Origin: Bettongia penicillata ogilbyi
Lineage: Eukaryota > Chordata > Mammalia > Diprotodontia > Potoroidae
Direction of reading: 5' to 3'
NCBI GenBank assembly: GCA_023548195.1
Contig: JAJHZJ010000336.1
Coordinates: 62,001-126,000, forward strand
DNA: 64,000 bases
Shown here in pieces: positions 47,931 through 59,975 of the stretch. Within the stretch, counting starts at the first letter, position 1, and the number at the start of each line of letters is the position of its first letter. The notes beneath the pieces were generated by a model. That model saw nothing but the letters and a program-made list of their open reading frames with translations, was not told the DNA's origin and did no database searches. The translations under genes were made by a program, and so were the position numbers.

Positions 47931-48639
47931 TAGTGCAAAGTCCCTTCCTTTTCTCATCCCCATAGACCATAACACAAGGCTGGGGATACAGAGAGTACTC
48001 AATAAAGACATGCCAATTGATGGACTGCTGCTTCCCTGTAAAGATAGCATGCATATTTCTCACACCAATTACATTCTTTTTTCCCCTTTTGACTGATTTA
48101 TTTTATAGCCACTTAAAATATCATCCAACCCAAGGACAATATTTACAGCAGGTATAGGTTTACACAACACAAAGGCATTTACAATCCATTGTACCCATTG
48201 AATAATAATTTTACTGATTAAATTTTTTTAAAATGTATCAAATGTTTTAAAAAATGCTGAACAAAATGAGGGGAATATTTCAGTGTGGTCTGTTCTTTTC
48301 AATTTGCTTTTAAAAAAAAGGAAAAATGTCCTGTTTTCCAGAAAACCGGTAATAAGCAAGAACTACATACAGCAGTATGGCTGTTAAGGCATTTTTCAAA
48401 GTCTTTGCAAATAAGTCCAAGATGGGAATGAGAGGATGAGGAAATCAATAGAGAGGCATTACTATAGATGCCATAATATACAATAAATTTAGATAATTTA
48501 AAATAAAAAAGGGAAAAAGGAGACAAGAGGCAGCATTTTAGCAGCAAATGACTCTACAGAAAATTATATTTATAAAGAGATAAATACAAGGAACTTGGGG
48601 GAGGGTAGAAAAATGGATCAGTAGAATGAATGAAGGCCT

Positions 48640-49225
48640 CAAAAAACATGGCATGGTCATTCTAAAAGCAATTGCATGTTCCAAATCTGAAACTTTCCAG
48701 AATAATTTTGGTTTTCTTGAATTTACCTCTTTGAATACCACAATTGAGGTTATATTTATACAGTGGTAGCAATAATTGGGAGCTGACCATACTGTCACCA
48801 ACTTTTCATCAAATGTAAATTCATACCCTTCATGAACCAGTTGACGTGCTCTGCAAATAAGTTTTAAGTTGCTGAAATGAACAACTCCTTTGTGACTTTC
48901 CCTCCAAAAGGTTAACCTGTTCTCTGTGGACCCACTGCCTAAATATCTTATATCTCCCAGATCTGACCACATCAAGTCACAAAATGCTCCTTTGTAAAGA
49001 AGTTCCTTATTCTTTTCAATGGTTTAGATTTGATTGAGTGGTTTTATGCTATAAGGGAGAGAGACTATTAAAACTGCCACTGTGATCATATCAAAGATTT
49101 TGGTATAGTATTTTCAGGCAATGACATTCCTATATTGTGCCTGGAATTCATCTTCAGATCACCCTCTAACAATTACTTATAGAGCTGTATAATCTCCACA
49201 TACTTGTCCCATCCAGGGGTACCAT
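48640..49225 (-). pseudogene. PPP6C: PPP6C processed pseudogene (protein phosphatase 6 catalytic subunit)
   Basis: An intronless, decayed copy on the same strand as SORCS3. It begins with ATG encoding MVPLD, then DKYVEI, then a premature TAA. The frame jumps across a large internal deletion that removes roughly residues 29 to 142, including the catalytic metal-site motifs. It resumes near KYYTKIFDMITVA, loses a further short segment, and continues as PLNQI, GAFCDLMWSD, HFSNLKLICRARQLVHEGYE, FTFDEKLVTVWSAPNYCY and SIVVFKEVN, ending PCFL. The C-terminus matches PPP6C (ending PYFL), not PPP4C or PPP2C. The stop codon is mutated. About 500 bp of AT-rich sequence at 48100-48639 may be copied 3' UTR. 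It cannot make a phosphatase. Confidence 0.88.
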
Positions 49226-49369
49226 TTTGGATATAACAACCCACAGGGGCAGTGACATCAATTAGATTCTTGAAAAAAGGTATCTATAACCATTCCCTGA
49301 CAACTCAAACTCTCCTGATAATGCTTTCCCAGAGCATTATCTCAACCTGTCTTCTGAAACAGCAATATC

Positions 49370-50340
49370 TTTTTTTCAATTGATTTATTTGTTTTTAGTT
49401 TTCAACATTCACTTCCATAAGTTTTAAATTTTCTCCCCCTCCCTCCCCCTTCCCTCCTCAAGACGGCATGCAATCTGAATAGGCTCTACACTTACATTCC
49501 TATTAAACACATTTTTATATTAGCCATGTTGCATAGAAGAATTAAAACGAATGGGAGAAATCATGAAAAAGAAAGAAAAAACTACAAAAAAGAAAATGGT
49601 TTGCTTCACTCTGCATTCTGACTCCATTATGGCCTTTTGCATCATGAGTCCTTTGAAATTATTTTAGGTCCTTGCATAGCTGAGAAGGGCTAAGTCTATT
49701 AAAAGCAGTCATCAGACACTCGGCTGTTACTGTGTACAATGTTCTCCTGGTTCTGCTCACTTCACTCCACATTAGTTCATACAAGTCTTTCCAGGTTTTT
49801 CTGAAGTCCATCTGTTTGTCATTTCTTATAGCACAATAGTGTTCCATTACATTCATATACCACAGCTTCTTCAGTCATTCCCCAATTGATGGACATCCCC
49901 CTGATTTCCAGTTCTTGGACACTACAAAAAGAGCTGCTTTAAATATTTTTGTACATGTGGGTCCTTTTCCCATTTTTACGGTCTCTTTGGGATACAGTCC
50001 TGGAAGCGGTGTTGCTGGGTCAAAGGGTATGCACACTTTAGAGCCCTTTGGGCAAAGTTCCACATTGCTCTCCAGTATGGTTGGATCAGCTCACAGCTCC
50101 ACCAACAATGACTTAGTGTTCCAACTCTCCCACATCTTCTCCAACATTTATCATCTTCCTGTTTTGTCTTGTTAACCAATGGGATAGGTGTGATGTGTTG
50201 CCTCAGAGATGTTTTGATTTGCATCTCTCTAATCAGTAGAGTTTTAGAGTATTTTTTCATATGACTATAGACAGCTTTAATTTCTTCCTCTGAAAACTTC
50301 AACAGTAGTCTCTTAATCATCAAATTCAATGTATGTTTTT
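49370..50340 (-). mobile_element. L1 3' end with ORF2 C-terminus
   Basis: Minus-strand L1 truncated at its 5' side. From high to low coordinate: SEEEIKAVYSHMKKYSK, LLIREMQIKTSLRQHITPI, CWRRCGRVGTLSHCWWSCEL (the cysteine-rich region), FDPATPLPGLYPK, KIFKAALFVVSKNWK and TWKDLYELMWSEVSRTRRTL, then about 300 bp of 3' UTR and a poly(A) tail seen as T at 49370. It breaks the 5' edge of an L2. Confidence 0.9.
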
Positions 50341-50344
50341 TAAT

Positions 50345-51430
50345 CTACATTTCTCTTGAACTCTCTGTAGCTTCTGATACTGCTGACTACCTCTTCCTAC
50401 TAGATACTGTCTCCTTTCTTAGGCATAAGAGATATCATCACCTTATAGCTGCCTGACTTCTCAAACGCTTCTCTGTTTCCCACAGTGACTACTCATCACA
50501 TTCCTGACCTGTTAAATTGTGCTTTTCCAAAAATCAAACTTTAATTCTCTTTACTTTTCTATATCATTCTCATATTCATCCTTAACTACCACCTCTATAG
50601 AAATGACTCACAAACCTTTGTCTCCAGTATGATTCTTCTCTTCTGAGTTACAGATTCCTATTTCTAGCTGCCTATTGGACATCAGGATGTCTGCCCAATA
50701 TCTCAATATTAACTTGTTCAGGCTTAGTTTCTTTCTCGCAGGTCTTTTTTTTTAACTCAATCTTCCTTCACCATTGATGTTACTAGCACCATTATTTATT
50801 CAGTTTTAGTTCCATATATTTTAGTACTTTGACCTGTGCAACTTCATCTCATTTACCAAGTCTCCAAATCTTTCCAATACACACAATAACCCACTGTTGC
50901 CACTCTAATAGGAGTCCTCAATAATATCCATCTAGACTACTGCAAATTTCCCTCTCAATAATGTTCAAACCCATTTGCCTGGCACACAAGACCTTCCCTA
51001 CTGTATCTCTGGGGAATCTTTCTTATCCTAATTTACATTAAATACCACTCCATGCACTCTATACTCCAAACTAGCCTTATCTTTCCAAACATCATTCTTC
51101 CTTATAACTCTGTTACTTAAATTATAATATTTTGCATCTGTGCAATACCAGCCACTTAAAACTCAGTTCAAATGTCACCTTCCCCATGAAGCCAAAACTG
51201 ACCTTAAGTGAAAATAATTGCCTTCCCACTTTTACTTCACATAGCACTTTATTCTGGAATGTCCTTATTGTGTGATGTTGCGCCACTATCTGTGTGTGTT
51301 TTGTATTCAGTTACTGGACCTCATAAGAGCAAGGATGTATTTTTTCTACACTTTGTACCTTCCCAAGAGCTTAACTCAGTTCTGAGCATGCAAAAGGTAT
51401 TTGATAAATATCTCTTGAAATGTAATGAAG
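50345..51430 (+). mobile_element. L2 LINE (ORF2 part and 3' end)
   Basis: Degenerate L2: CTGCCTATTGGACATCAGG, ACTACTGCAAATTTCCCTCT, CATGAAGCCAAAACTGACC, then the 3' tail AAAAGGTATTTGATAAATAT. Confidence 0.8.
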
Positions 51431-51504
51431 CTATCTCAGAAGTCAGCAAGAAAGGAGTAGATAGATACAAAATTGCAAAATTTTTCATATGACAACAAGT
51501 CAAA

Positions 51505-51650
51505 TAAAATTGACAAGCATTTATTAAGAATTTACTATGTGTCAGGCACTGTGCTAAGTGCTGGGGAGACAAACATAAGCTATCCTCAAGAAGTTTACAT
51601 TCTAAAAAATCACATAAATGAGAGTTGGAAAGAAGAAAAGTGAATACACC
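51505..51650 (+). mobile_element. Copy of the same old repeat family
   Basis: AAGCATTTATTAAGAATTTA, GTGTCAGGCACTGTGCTAAG, CAAGAAGTTTACATTCTAAA. Confidence 0.6.
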
Positions 51651-51659
51651 CAACTGTGG

Positions 51660-53865
51660 GGAGGGGGCATAGTAAAGAAAGTCCTATGGAGACAAAGCAT
51701 CAGTGCAGTCTAACATTTGGGAATGCTGTTGCATATCCCCTGGGAATATTCTCAGACCCACATATCCAAAAAAACCCCCAAAAAACCAAAACAGAATCGC
51801 CACAGTGGTTTTCAGGTCGATCCATCAGTCATTCATGCAGCTATGGAGTAGATCATGGCTGATCAGTTCACTTCAAAGCTATAGTTCAAATGATTATATA
51901 ATATTCATTCTATAACATTTGCAAAGGGTCTGTTGTATGAAAGATTGTGATTGGGAAAAAATAGTGAGAAAAGAAAAAAATTAAAAATAGACGAGTCCCT
52001 TGCCCTCAGTGAATTTATAGTTTGAGAGGGGTGATAAAAATATGTACATAGTGCGATACAAAATAGATTATAATCCTGGATTGGATACAGAAATGACATT
52101 AGATGGCTTCATATCATAGATGTTTTGAAAGTATAACACTGAGGCGACAAAATAAACCTGATTCCCCAAATCCCAAACAAGTAGCCATGACACCTGGGGT
52201 AACAAATCTCAATAAGCACTTTTTTGCTTGGCCTGAAAGAAGACTTATGCTGAAAACCACTGGTTTATCTGAATGTGCATCACAACCTTATACTCTCAGG
52301 GTAGAAAAGCAGAAAGGTCCAAGATGCTTAGATACATCTGGGACAAGTTCCATCTATCCCCTGAGAATATTCGCAGACCCACATAGCCTATATAATTTGC
52401 TCCTTGGAAAAAAGGAAAAGCTATAGCAAATACATACAAATAAACCTCCCGTTGACATGACAACTGGCTTTTTCCCTGCTGCGAAGTATGTCATCACAAG
52501 AGCTTATACTAGTAATCAAACCTTCTCATTGAAGGACACCTGCTTTTCGCTGGAAAAAAAGGTATATTGTTTCCCTTGCCTATTTACTCTTTGGTCTCTT
52601 ATTTAAGCATTTTAAGAACACAATTAAGTATATCTGGAGTTCCCATACAAAGCCAAAATTTACCTAACCCCTGTCCAATTGCAATGGAAGATTGTTCCAC
52701 TCCAGCCCTACTTCTTGGCTCATGAGCTACTCCCCACAGCCCATTATGAAATGAAAGGCCTAATCTAAAAGGATCACCTAATTAAAATGACTAGTGCAAA
52801 TACCACTTACAAATGAAAGGAATTGTGACTTTTTTTCTGAGCTAACGTTTTTGAAGTCTCAAACCTTATATTTTGAAAAATGTATGAAGGAGATAATAAC
52901 CTCCTTGGTACCTAATGTTTAATGAAAGTACCAGACTATTGATCAGTGGGAAAGTCACTAACAAGGCCTGGAAGCAAGGTGGAAATGGCATGGCTTGCAC
53001 ATAGTAGATATTTATAAAAAAGGCTAGAAATGAAGGAATTTTACTTTCTCCGTAATTCAAACACTCCATTTGCTCATTTATTCAGAAAGGGATTTCCCCC
53101 AGATATTTTTTTATCAACTCAACTCAGATTTCCTCGTGTCTAACCCCTAACAGGATAAGAACTCTTCTTATGATATATTCAACAAATGGTCCTCCAGAGG
53201 TCTTTGCTTGAAAACCTCCAACGAAGCACTCCCCATGAAACTCCAGAACTAAACCCTTTTGTTTTCAGATAGCTCTAATGTTGCCTGTAAGATGTATGTG
53301 ATCAAAAGATACATGAAATGTAGTCCTTGCCCTACAGAAAATTATGTGGGTCAAGTCATAAATATGAAATTTTTAAAGAATACAAAGCGAAATATAAGGT
53401 CTCCCCACCCCATGACCTTATATAATATGCTACTTGAACTTCTCTTACGAAGTTTCCATTAGGGATAGAAGGTTAGAAGCTGCACTTTCTCTGTTATTTA
53501 TAGCCTAATGAGTTGCCTAGATAGAGTACTGAGAGAGAAATTTCTCCAACACACATTCAGCGTTCTCCATATTCAAGATCCAACCTATGCTTTGAACCTG
53601 ATTTCATATTATTCCCTTTTATATATTCTATCCCATGAACGCTGCTAAAAGAGCAGGCCAACCAACGATTTAGATTAAGTAGATGATATGAGCGGCAGAT
53701 TCGACAGATGAGAATAGAGGCAGAGCAGATATCCCATTTGATCAGGGACACAAGAATGAAAGAAATCAGTTTTCAATGGACCACTCCCTACACAGAGAGA
53801 CAAAATTTTAATAAAAAAAAGAAATGAGTAGAACCCAAGACATTTCTCACTGATTCAATTGCAAA
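51660..53865. other. SORCS3 intron, unassigned, with an internal repeated pair
   Basis: A 34-bp near-identical pair occurs at 51734-51767 and 52355-52388 with weaker similarity upstream of each. Otherwise no gene seen. Confidence 0.4.
53165..53240 (-). mobile_element. L3/CR1 LINE fragment, minus strand
   Basis: GGTCTTTGCTTGAAAACCTC, CAACGAAGCACTCCCCATG. Confidence 0.45.
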
Positions 53866-53869
53866 ATCC

Positions 53870-53995
53870 CTCCTTTATTCTAGTTTTCGTATATTTTATC
53901 AGTTACTTATTTGGGGATGACTAGCTATAATTTCTGCCTCTTCAACTAAATTGTAAAGTCCTTGAGGGCAAGGGTCCTGTCTGATTTCCCTATGC
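53870..53995 (+). mobile_element. L2 3' end fragment
   Basis: AAATTGTAAAGTCCTTGAGG, GCAAGGGTCCTGTCTGATTT. Confidence 0.6.
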
Positions 53996-54289
53996 AGAGT
54001 CATAATTAGGAATCTGTGTGCCAGGGTCGGGGGTGGCAGAAGTGCGAAGGACACTATAACCACAAAGTCACGCTTTGAAAGGGACATCTCATTTTCTAAA
54101 GAATCTAGTTGCCATACCTGCAGGGATTGGACTGGTGGTAAGGAGGGAAGTGACTCTAGGAGAAGGGGAACGTAGTGACTGAACCTGGAGTCTAGAGATC
54201 CTGACCAATAGAAGATCAAAAGGAAATTCATAGAGGTTACTATGGGGAAGACATTTACGCTGATGAAATATCAGTGCCATGGAACAAAG

Positions 54290-54550
54290 TCTCAGTCACC
54301 TAACCCTTGTTGGGGCTGTTCTTCTATGATCTCAACAGCACTCTCTCCCTCAGTGACCTTATAGTATTCTGTAATCTAATTGTTCACTCATTATATAACA
54401 GATTTGTATATATGTTTTATAGAATCTGTTAGATTACAAACTCTTTGAGGGTGGGTACTTGGTAAACAATCAGACCAGTGCCTACTGGCCTTCTATAGTA
54501 CTCTGTGTATACTAAAGTGCTGAATAAGTGTTTTCAGGATAAATGAACAC
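54290..54550 (+). mobile_element. L2 3' end fragment
   Basis: TTAGATTACAAACTCTTTGA, CAGACCAGTGCCTACTGGCC, AAAGTGCTGAATAAGTG. Confidence 0.6.
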
Positions 54551-54992
54551 TTCTGTGAATATTTAAATCACTTTCTATTAAAAGAGGGATGAAGTAGCTC
54601 CTTTGCCTAGTCTATGTGGTCTCCTCATTGTATGGATTACTATGAGGGAATTCACATTACTCCATTTACCCCACTACCCATTCCTCCCCAGTAGATACAT
54701 CTCTTCCCTGCATACACCTCATGGAAGTTATGCAAGGATGGAAATCTAGACTCTGGTTTCAGCTAGTTTCTTTGGGTGTGGTTATACATTTTCCAGTCTG
54801 AGGTTCTGGAAATAGGATGTACTCGGATGTTTAGAAAGGGATATAATAACAAGACCTAATAAGACATGTGGAAAGTGAAGGGAATCAGGAACCACATTTG
54901 GAGCTATCAATCAGCAGCTATGAAAGCGAAGTGGCTTTTACCCTCAGATCTGGAAAGCATCATGAAGGAAAAGAAAGCTTTCTCTGTGAAAA

Positions 54993-55125
54993 GTCAAAAA
55001 TATCTAGTTTAACCTTTCTTTTTACAGACTGGTAAACTGGGACCCAGAGACAGCTAATGACTTAACCAAGGTCACACAGCAGAATGAAAACTGGAATGTG
55101 GATCTCTTGATGCCTAATTGAGTGT
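54993..55125 (-). mobile_element. MIR-type SINE, minus strand
   Basis: TTACAGACTGGTAAACTGGG, AACCAAGGTCACACAGCAGA. Confidence 0.65.
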
Positions 55126-55504
55126 CATCTGTTTACACAAAAGCTCACCAAACTCACTCCCTCATCCCCTAGCCTCAAAAAGCAACTAGATAAGGGCATG
55201 GCTGTACCAATTCAAACTTGTGGTCAAGGACAGTTAAGGCATCCCCCAATAAAAGAGAAATGATCACGCCTCCAGTTCTATCCTCAGCTCAGTCCTCATC
55301 CCCAAGGAATTGGTGGCTCCTTGTCTCTAAAAGCTCAGGAGGTGACACCTTCCCCTCTCCTCCTTTATGTCTCCCTAGCTCTGCCTTTCTAACCCATCTG
55401 GCTGCCAGGTTAGTCAAGCCCTGTGCCACAAGTGGAGAGAAGTCAGACATGGAAGAAGGGGCTCCTAATAAACCATTTCAATAAAAACATGCTGACCAGC
55501 GCTG

Positions 55505-55640
55505 GGAAGTAGAACCACTAAAGAGAGAAATGAGATATTATTTGCAAAGTGTTTAGCACCATACCTGATGCATAGTAGGTACTATACAAAAACTATTATT
55601 ATTCTTTTTAATTTTGTTACCATTATTATCATTACTAATG
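55505..55640 (+). mobile_element. MIR-type SINE 3' tail
   Basis: TTTGCAAAGTGTTTAGCACC, GCATAGTAGGTACTATACAA, then ATT triplets. Confidence 0.6.
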
Positions 55641-56498
55641 GGAAGGAAACCTCCCCACCCCCCTTGATCTGAGGACATAGGCCTGAGTTATCGGAAGCAA
55701 TAGAAGGAAATAACATAAATATTCCACTCTTCAGGCTCATTCCTTCGCAATAAGCCAATTTGTTCAGGATTGAGTAAAAAAACTGAATCAAAGACTTCCC
55801 TTGCTCTAGTCTAAAAACTGAGTCTGAACCAGTTACAGGAGTATAGCTTATGAGAGTAGGGGGCTTAGTGCAATATAATGGAAGTCTGTCTTAATACGGT
55901 AAATCCTATGTTCTCAAATAATAAAACCAAAAACGAACAGGTTCACATCACCTGCTACCATTATAAAAGCACAACAGGTATCATTTGGGGAAAGCACAGA
56001 TTTATATCATGAAGTTACATAGCAGGGAACTCTGAATAAACCAATCTCTAGTTAATGAGGTTTTGATGTATGAAAAGGTTAGGATGCCTCTACAGTTATG
56101 AGACCCATTCCATTTCTCCAGAATCTTGTTAATATATGCATTATCTGCAAGTCTGAAACTGGGTGGTTGGAATACATTTTTAGCCTATACAGAATAGGCA
56201 ATAAAATTTAAATAGGATAGGAAAGTAAAGTCTGAATTCACGTTCAAAAAATCAATGGCACAAGTACAAGATGAGGAGGAAGAGGAACTGGCATTGACAA
56301 GAACAGTTCTGGTCTCACTCAGAGAAGGACCCTGGCAGCACTGTGCTGCCCTTTCCCCCCATTACCCACCCTCTTTCTGAGGCCTTGGCTTCCCCCAGGC
56401 TCCTTGCAGCTTCCTAGTCCATCATCATAATATGCTGCAGCCTTTGGGTCACTGGTCCTTGCTGAGTACCTAGGATGTGAGCACATCCTGGGGCCAAT

Positions 56499-57832
56499 AT
56501 GTCTGCACAAATATGCAGCTTTATGCCTTTGTCACAAACATCTATTGAATAACACATTCAAAAGATGGTCTTGTTGATATGGAGAAATTGACAGTTCATG
56601 TTGTATCTGCCCAAGAGAAACTCGATCAAATTGGTTCTTCCTTGGCTCACAGATTGAGCAGAGATGTTGTCTGACACTGGTCTGGGTGTGTTTTCATTGC
56701 TATAGAGGTGTTGAACCAGTGGCTAATGGGTTGCCACTCTCAAAGCATTGAGCCATTTGTACAAAGCTTTCTGCATATGGTAGCAAAGCTGCCAGAGTCA
56801 GGAGAACGAAAACTACAAGTTCTTGGAACTCATTCTTTTGACAAATTTGCAAATATTGAAAAGGACACACCCTCTTATTACAGACATTGTGACATTTTTG
56901 TTTCTCAATTCAGTGCCATGTGTTATTCCTGTCATGATGATCCAGAAATACAGGCAGAAATCCACATAGCTAGGATCCAAAGAATTCAGGGTAGGGTTTG
57001 CAAAACAACTAATGATGAGTTGTGGCCAACTATATGGGAACCAAGCATATGGACAAAATTTCCATCTTTGTTATTTAACATCCAAAAATCAAGAATATTT
57101 ACAGTCCAATAGACTCTCCTTCATCTCTTTCTGGAGGTGACCAAGATGAAAACCCTGTTGTATTGGCTAAAAACTGTTTCAGAGAATTTCTGAACCAAAC
57201 AACATATAAGAATAGGAATAATCCTGTTTGATCAGTTGTTGGACATTTAGATCATCACAAACTCTGGAATCCCAATGAATTTGAAGTCCACTGCTTTAAA
57301 ATTATAATATATTGCATTAAGACACAATATTACCATGTGATCCAAGAGGCTCTAGGGCATCTTAATGCTCAGAAAAAAAGATTCTCCATGCATTCAAACA
57401 GGAATTTTTCAGGTTCTATTAAAAGCAGTTGTCATTCTCTAAAGGATCAGCAGACCCCACAATAACGGAAGTATTTAACACTTTTTCTCAGTGTTGAATT
57501 TTCTGGGGCAGCTAGGTGGTGTGGTGCATGGAGTGTTGTTCCAATCTGGCCTCAGACACTTACTAGGTGTCTGACCCTGGACAAGTCAATTAACCCTTTT
57601 TGCCTCAGTTCCTCATCTGTAAAATGAGGCAGAGAAGGAAATGGCAAAACAATCTAGTATTTTTTGCCAAGAAAACCCCAAATGGGATCACAGAGAGTCA
57701 GACACAACTGAAATGACTCAACAACTGAATTTGAAGCTGGCAAAAGATGGGATTGTATGGGTCAACATAAGCACAAGAACCAAACGCAATGATAAGAAGA
57801 TTGTCCAGAATGCTATTATTGAAACAATAGGG
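56499..57832 (+). pseudogene. EFR3A: EFR3A processed pseudogene, 3' truncated
   Basis: An intronless copy of the mRNA for EFR3A, a plasma-membrane scaffold for phosphatidylinositol 4-kinase. It is antisense to SORCS3. From a likely start ATG it reads NIY, stop, then KDGLVDMEKLTVHVVSAQEK, LAHRLSRDVV, a TGA, and then an open run of 134 codons from about 56708. That run includes HSQSIEPFVQSFLHMVAKL, EKDTPSYYRHCDIFVSQFSA and NDELWPTIWEP. It continues as NPVVLAKNCFREFLNQ and HLDHHKLWNPNEFEVHCFKI. A Mar-1 SINE splits it at 57502-57725. It resumes as NDKKIVQNAIIETIG and stops where L1 sequence begins, so about the last 60% of the protein is absent. The residues favour EFR3A over EFR3B. GC-rich 56310-56498 may be 5' UTR. 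Confidence 0.88.
57502..57725 (+). mobile_element. Mar-1 CORE-SINE inside the EFR3A pseudogene
   Basis: A plus-strand copy: head GGGGCAGCTAGGTGGTG, CORE TCAGTTCCTCATCTGTAAAA, and RTE-like tail GAGTCAGACACAACTGAAA. A 7-bp target duplication, TGAATTT, is seen at 57495-57501 and 57726-57732. It interrupts the codons for Glu-Phe of the retrocopy. Confidence 0.92.
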
Positions 57833-58290
57833 AAACATGGGAAGACTTCTATGAACTGATGAAAAGCGAAGTGAGAAGAATCAGAAGACCGTTGTAGGTA
57901 ATTATAGCAATGTTATTAAGAATGATCAACTGTGAAAGACTTAGCTACCCTGTTCAAGACAATGATCCAAGAAAATGCCAAAGGACCCAAGGTGAAAAAC
58001 ACATTCCACCTCCAGAGAGGGAACTAATGAACTCTAAATGCAGATTGAAGGATACTATTTTTTTTACTTTATTTATATTGTCTTATTTTGTTCGTATTTT
58101 CTTGTGCAACATGGCTAATATGAATTTATGTCCGGTATAACTTCACATGTATAACTGAAACCAAAATGCTTGCCTTCTCAAGAAAGAGGGAGGGGCAGGA
58201 GGTAAAGAATTTGGAATTCAAAATTAAAAAAAAAAAAGATTATTTAAAACTTTTACATGTAATTGGGAAATATCTAATGAAATGAATAAT
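57833..58290 (+). mobile_element. L1 3' end (ORF2 tail and 3' UTR)
   Basis: Begins with the last ORF2 codons of marsupial L1 (GAACTGATGAAAAGCGAAGT) and runs through the 3' UTR (GATCAACTGTGAAAGACTTA, CACATGTATAACTGAAACC) to A-rich ends near 58237 and 58290. It abuts the EFR3A pseudogene and may have truncated it. Confidence 0.75.
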
Positions 58291-58724
58291 AACTTTTTTT
58301 AAAGTGTAGGATGAGGTCACTAGAAGTGTGATCAGAGAGAAAGAAGTTACTGCCATTAAAATAAGCTCCTTAAAGTCACAGGGGCTGTAAGTTCTATTTT
58401 GGCCAACATAGTGATGTAGCTATTTTTTTTAAATGTCATTTTTTTGCTTATATCAATGAAATCACAGGTCCTTGACCTATCCTTAATGTGCCCAAATTGA
58501 AGCAGGCAAGAAAGTAACTGAACTCTGAACCAGTCAGATTATATCTGGACATATTCCAGATATAATTCCAATTCTGAGTGTTATATTTTCAAAGTTCTAT
58601 TAGAAAAATAAATATATAGGAAAGCAGAAAAATGATTTTGGTAGTCTCAAAACCATGCCATATTAATTCACTCAATAAATAGTCTGTCATTCAATAAATG
58701 TTTATTACTGAATGAATTCATGCG

Positions 58725-59040
58725 ACACAAAATGTTTCAAGAGCTAGGGATATTTAGCCTGGAGAAGAAAGTGGGGGGAAGGGTCATCATTTCATATTTT
58801 GGGGCTTTCATGTAGGCACAAAAGAGACATTCTATATGACTCCAGAAATCAGAATAAGAATCATTAGAAGCCAGAGGATGGTAGATTTCAACTCAATATA
58901 AAGATGAACTTTCTAACAGTAATGAAGCAGCCTGCCTGGTTGGGTAGGGAGCTCTATCACTTAAAGTGTTCAGAAGCAAATATAGCCTGTTAGAAGTTTC
59001 TTGCATGGAGTAGGTCAGTTAGCCTAACTCTCTAATTGTA
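58725..59040 (+). mobile_element. L3/CR1 LINE 3' region
   Basis: GGGATATTTAGCCTGGAGAA, AGATGAACTTTCTAACAGTA and TTAGCCTAACTCTCTAATTG. Confidence 0.6.
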
Positions 59041-59116
59041 TGATGCCGATTCCACAATTCAGCTTCTGCGAACACATCACCATCAATTCATGTGTCACAC
59101 AATGAATCAAGACAAA

Positions 59117-59975
59117 AAACATAAATCAAGTGTCTATTATGTGCTGGACACTGGGCTAAGATCTGGGTATACCAAAAAAAGGCAAAAGACAATCCCTATT
59201 CTAAAGGAGTCCACAGTCTGAAGAGGGGAGATTGCATGCAAACAACTGTATACAAACAAGAGAAATTGGAGATAATACCAGGGGAAAGGCCATAGTATTA
59301 AGGTAGATTGGGAAAGATATCACAGAGGTCAGAATTTTATCTAGGCCTTGAAACGAGGGAAACCAGGAGGTATATATGAGGCAGGTGAGAGTTCCAGAGA
59401 TTAGGGACAACCAGTGAAAATGCATGCAGTTGGGAGATAGGATATCTTGAGTAAGGAATAGTATGGAGGCCAACGTCACTGGACTGAAGAGCATATAAGA
59501 GGGAAATGAGCTACAAAAAGACAAGAAAAGTAGAAGTGAGGATGATGATGAAAGACTTTTAATGCCAAGCAGATGATTTTATATCTGCTCCTGGAGGTCA
59601 TCAGGAACCACTGGAATTTACTGACTAGGTGAGTGATGTGGTCAGATCCATACTTTAGGAAAATCAGTTTTGCCACTAAGTGGATGACAATAGAGTGAGG
59701 AAAGACTCAAGGCAGGTATACAAATTAGTACAATAGTCCTGGCATGATTGGTACCAAGGTGGTGGCATGGAGAGAAGGGGAGATGTTAGAAGGTAAAATC
59801 AACAGGACTTGGCAACTACTTTGGTAAGAGGAGACAAAAGAACAAGGACTAGAGGATCACATCTAGTTTATGAGCCTGAGTGATAGGGAGGCACTTGTCC
59901 TTCAACCGTAATAGAGAAGTTACCAAGGTCCCTTAGGCAGGGGCTGCTATTGATGGTGCAAACCAAGATCATCTG
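59117..59975 (+). mobile_element. Old mammal-type repeat, long copy (class not assigned)
   Basis: About 860 bp of a family I recognise as widespread in mammals but cannot name with confidence. Markers: CTGGACACTGGGCTAAGATC, GAGTCCACAGTCTGAAGAG, ACCAGTGAAAATGCATGCAG, CTGGAGGTCATCAGGAACCA, AGTACAATAGTCCTGGCATG, AATCAACAGGACTTGGCAAC. Shorter copies lie at 2190-2395, 13800-13975, 20680-20790, 24985-25080, 30485-30765, 31711-31960, 38530-38600 and 51505-51650. Confidence 0.6.

Noticed and set aside
49976..50329. 117-codon frame with Cys and Trp residues, zinc-finger-like
   Set aside because: It is the cysteine-rich C-terminal part of L1 ORF2 on the minus strand.
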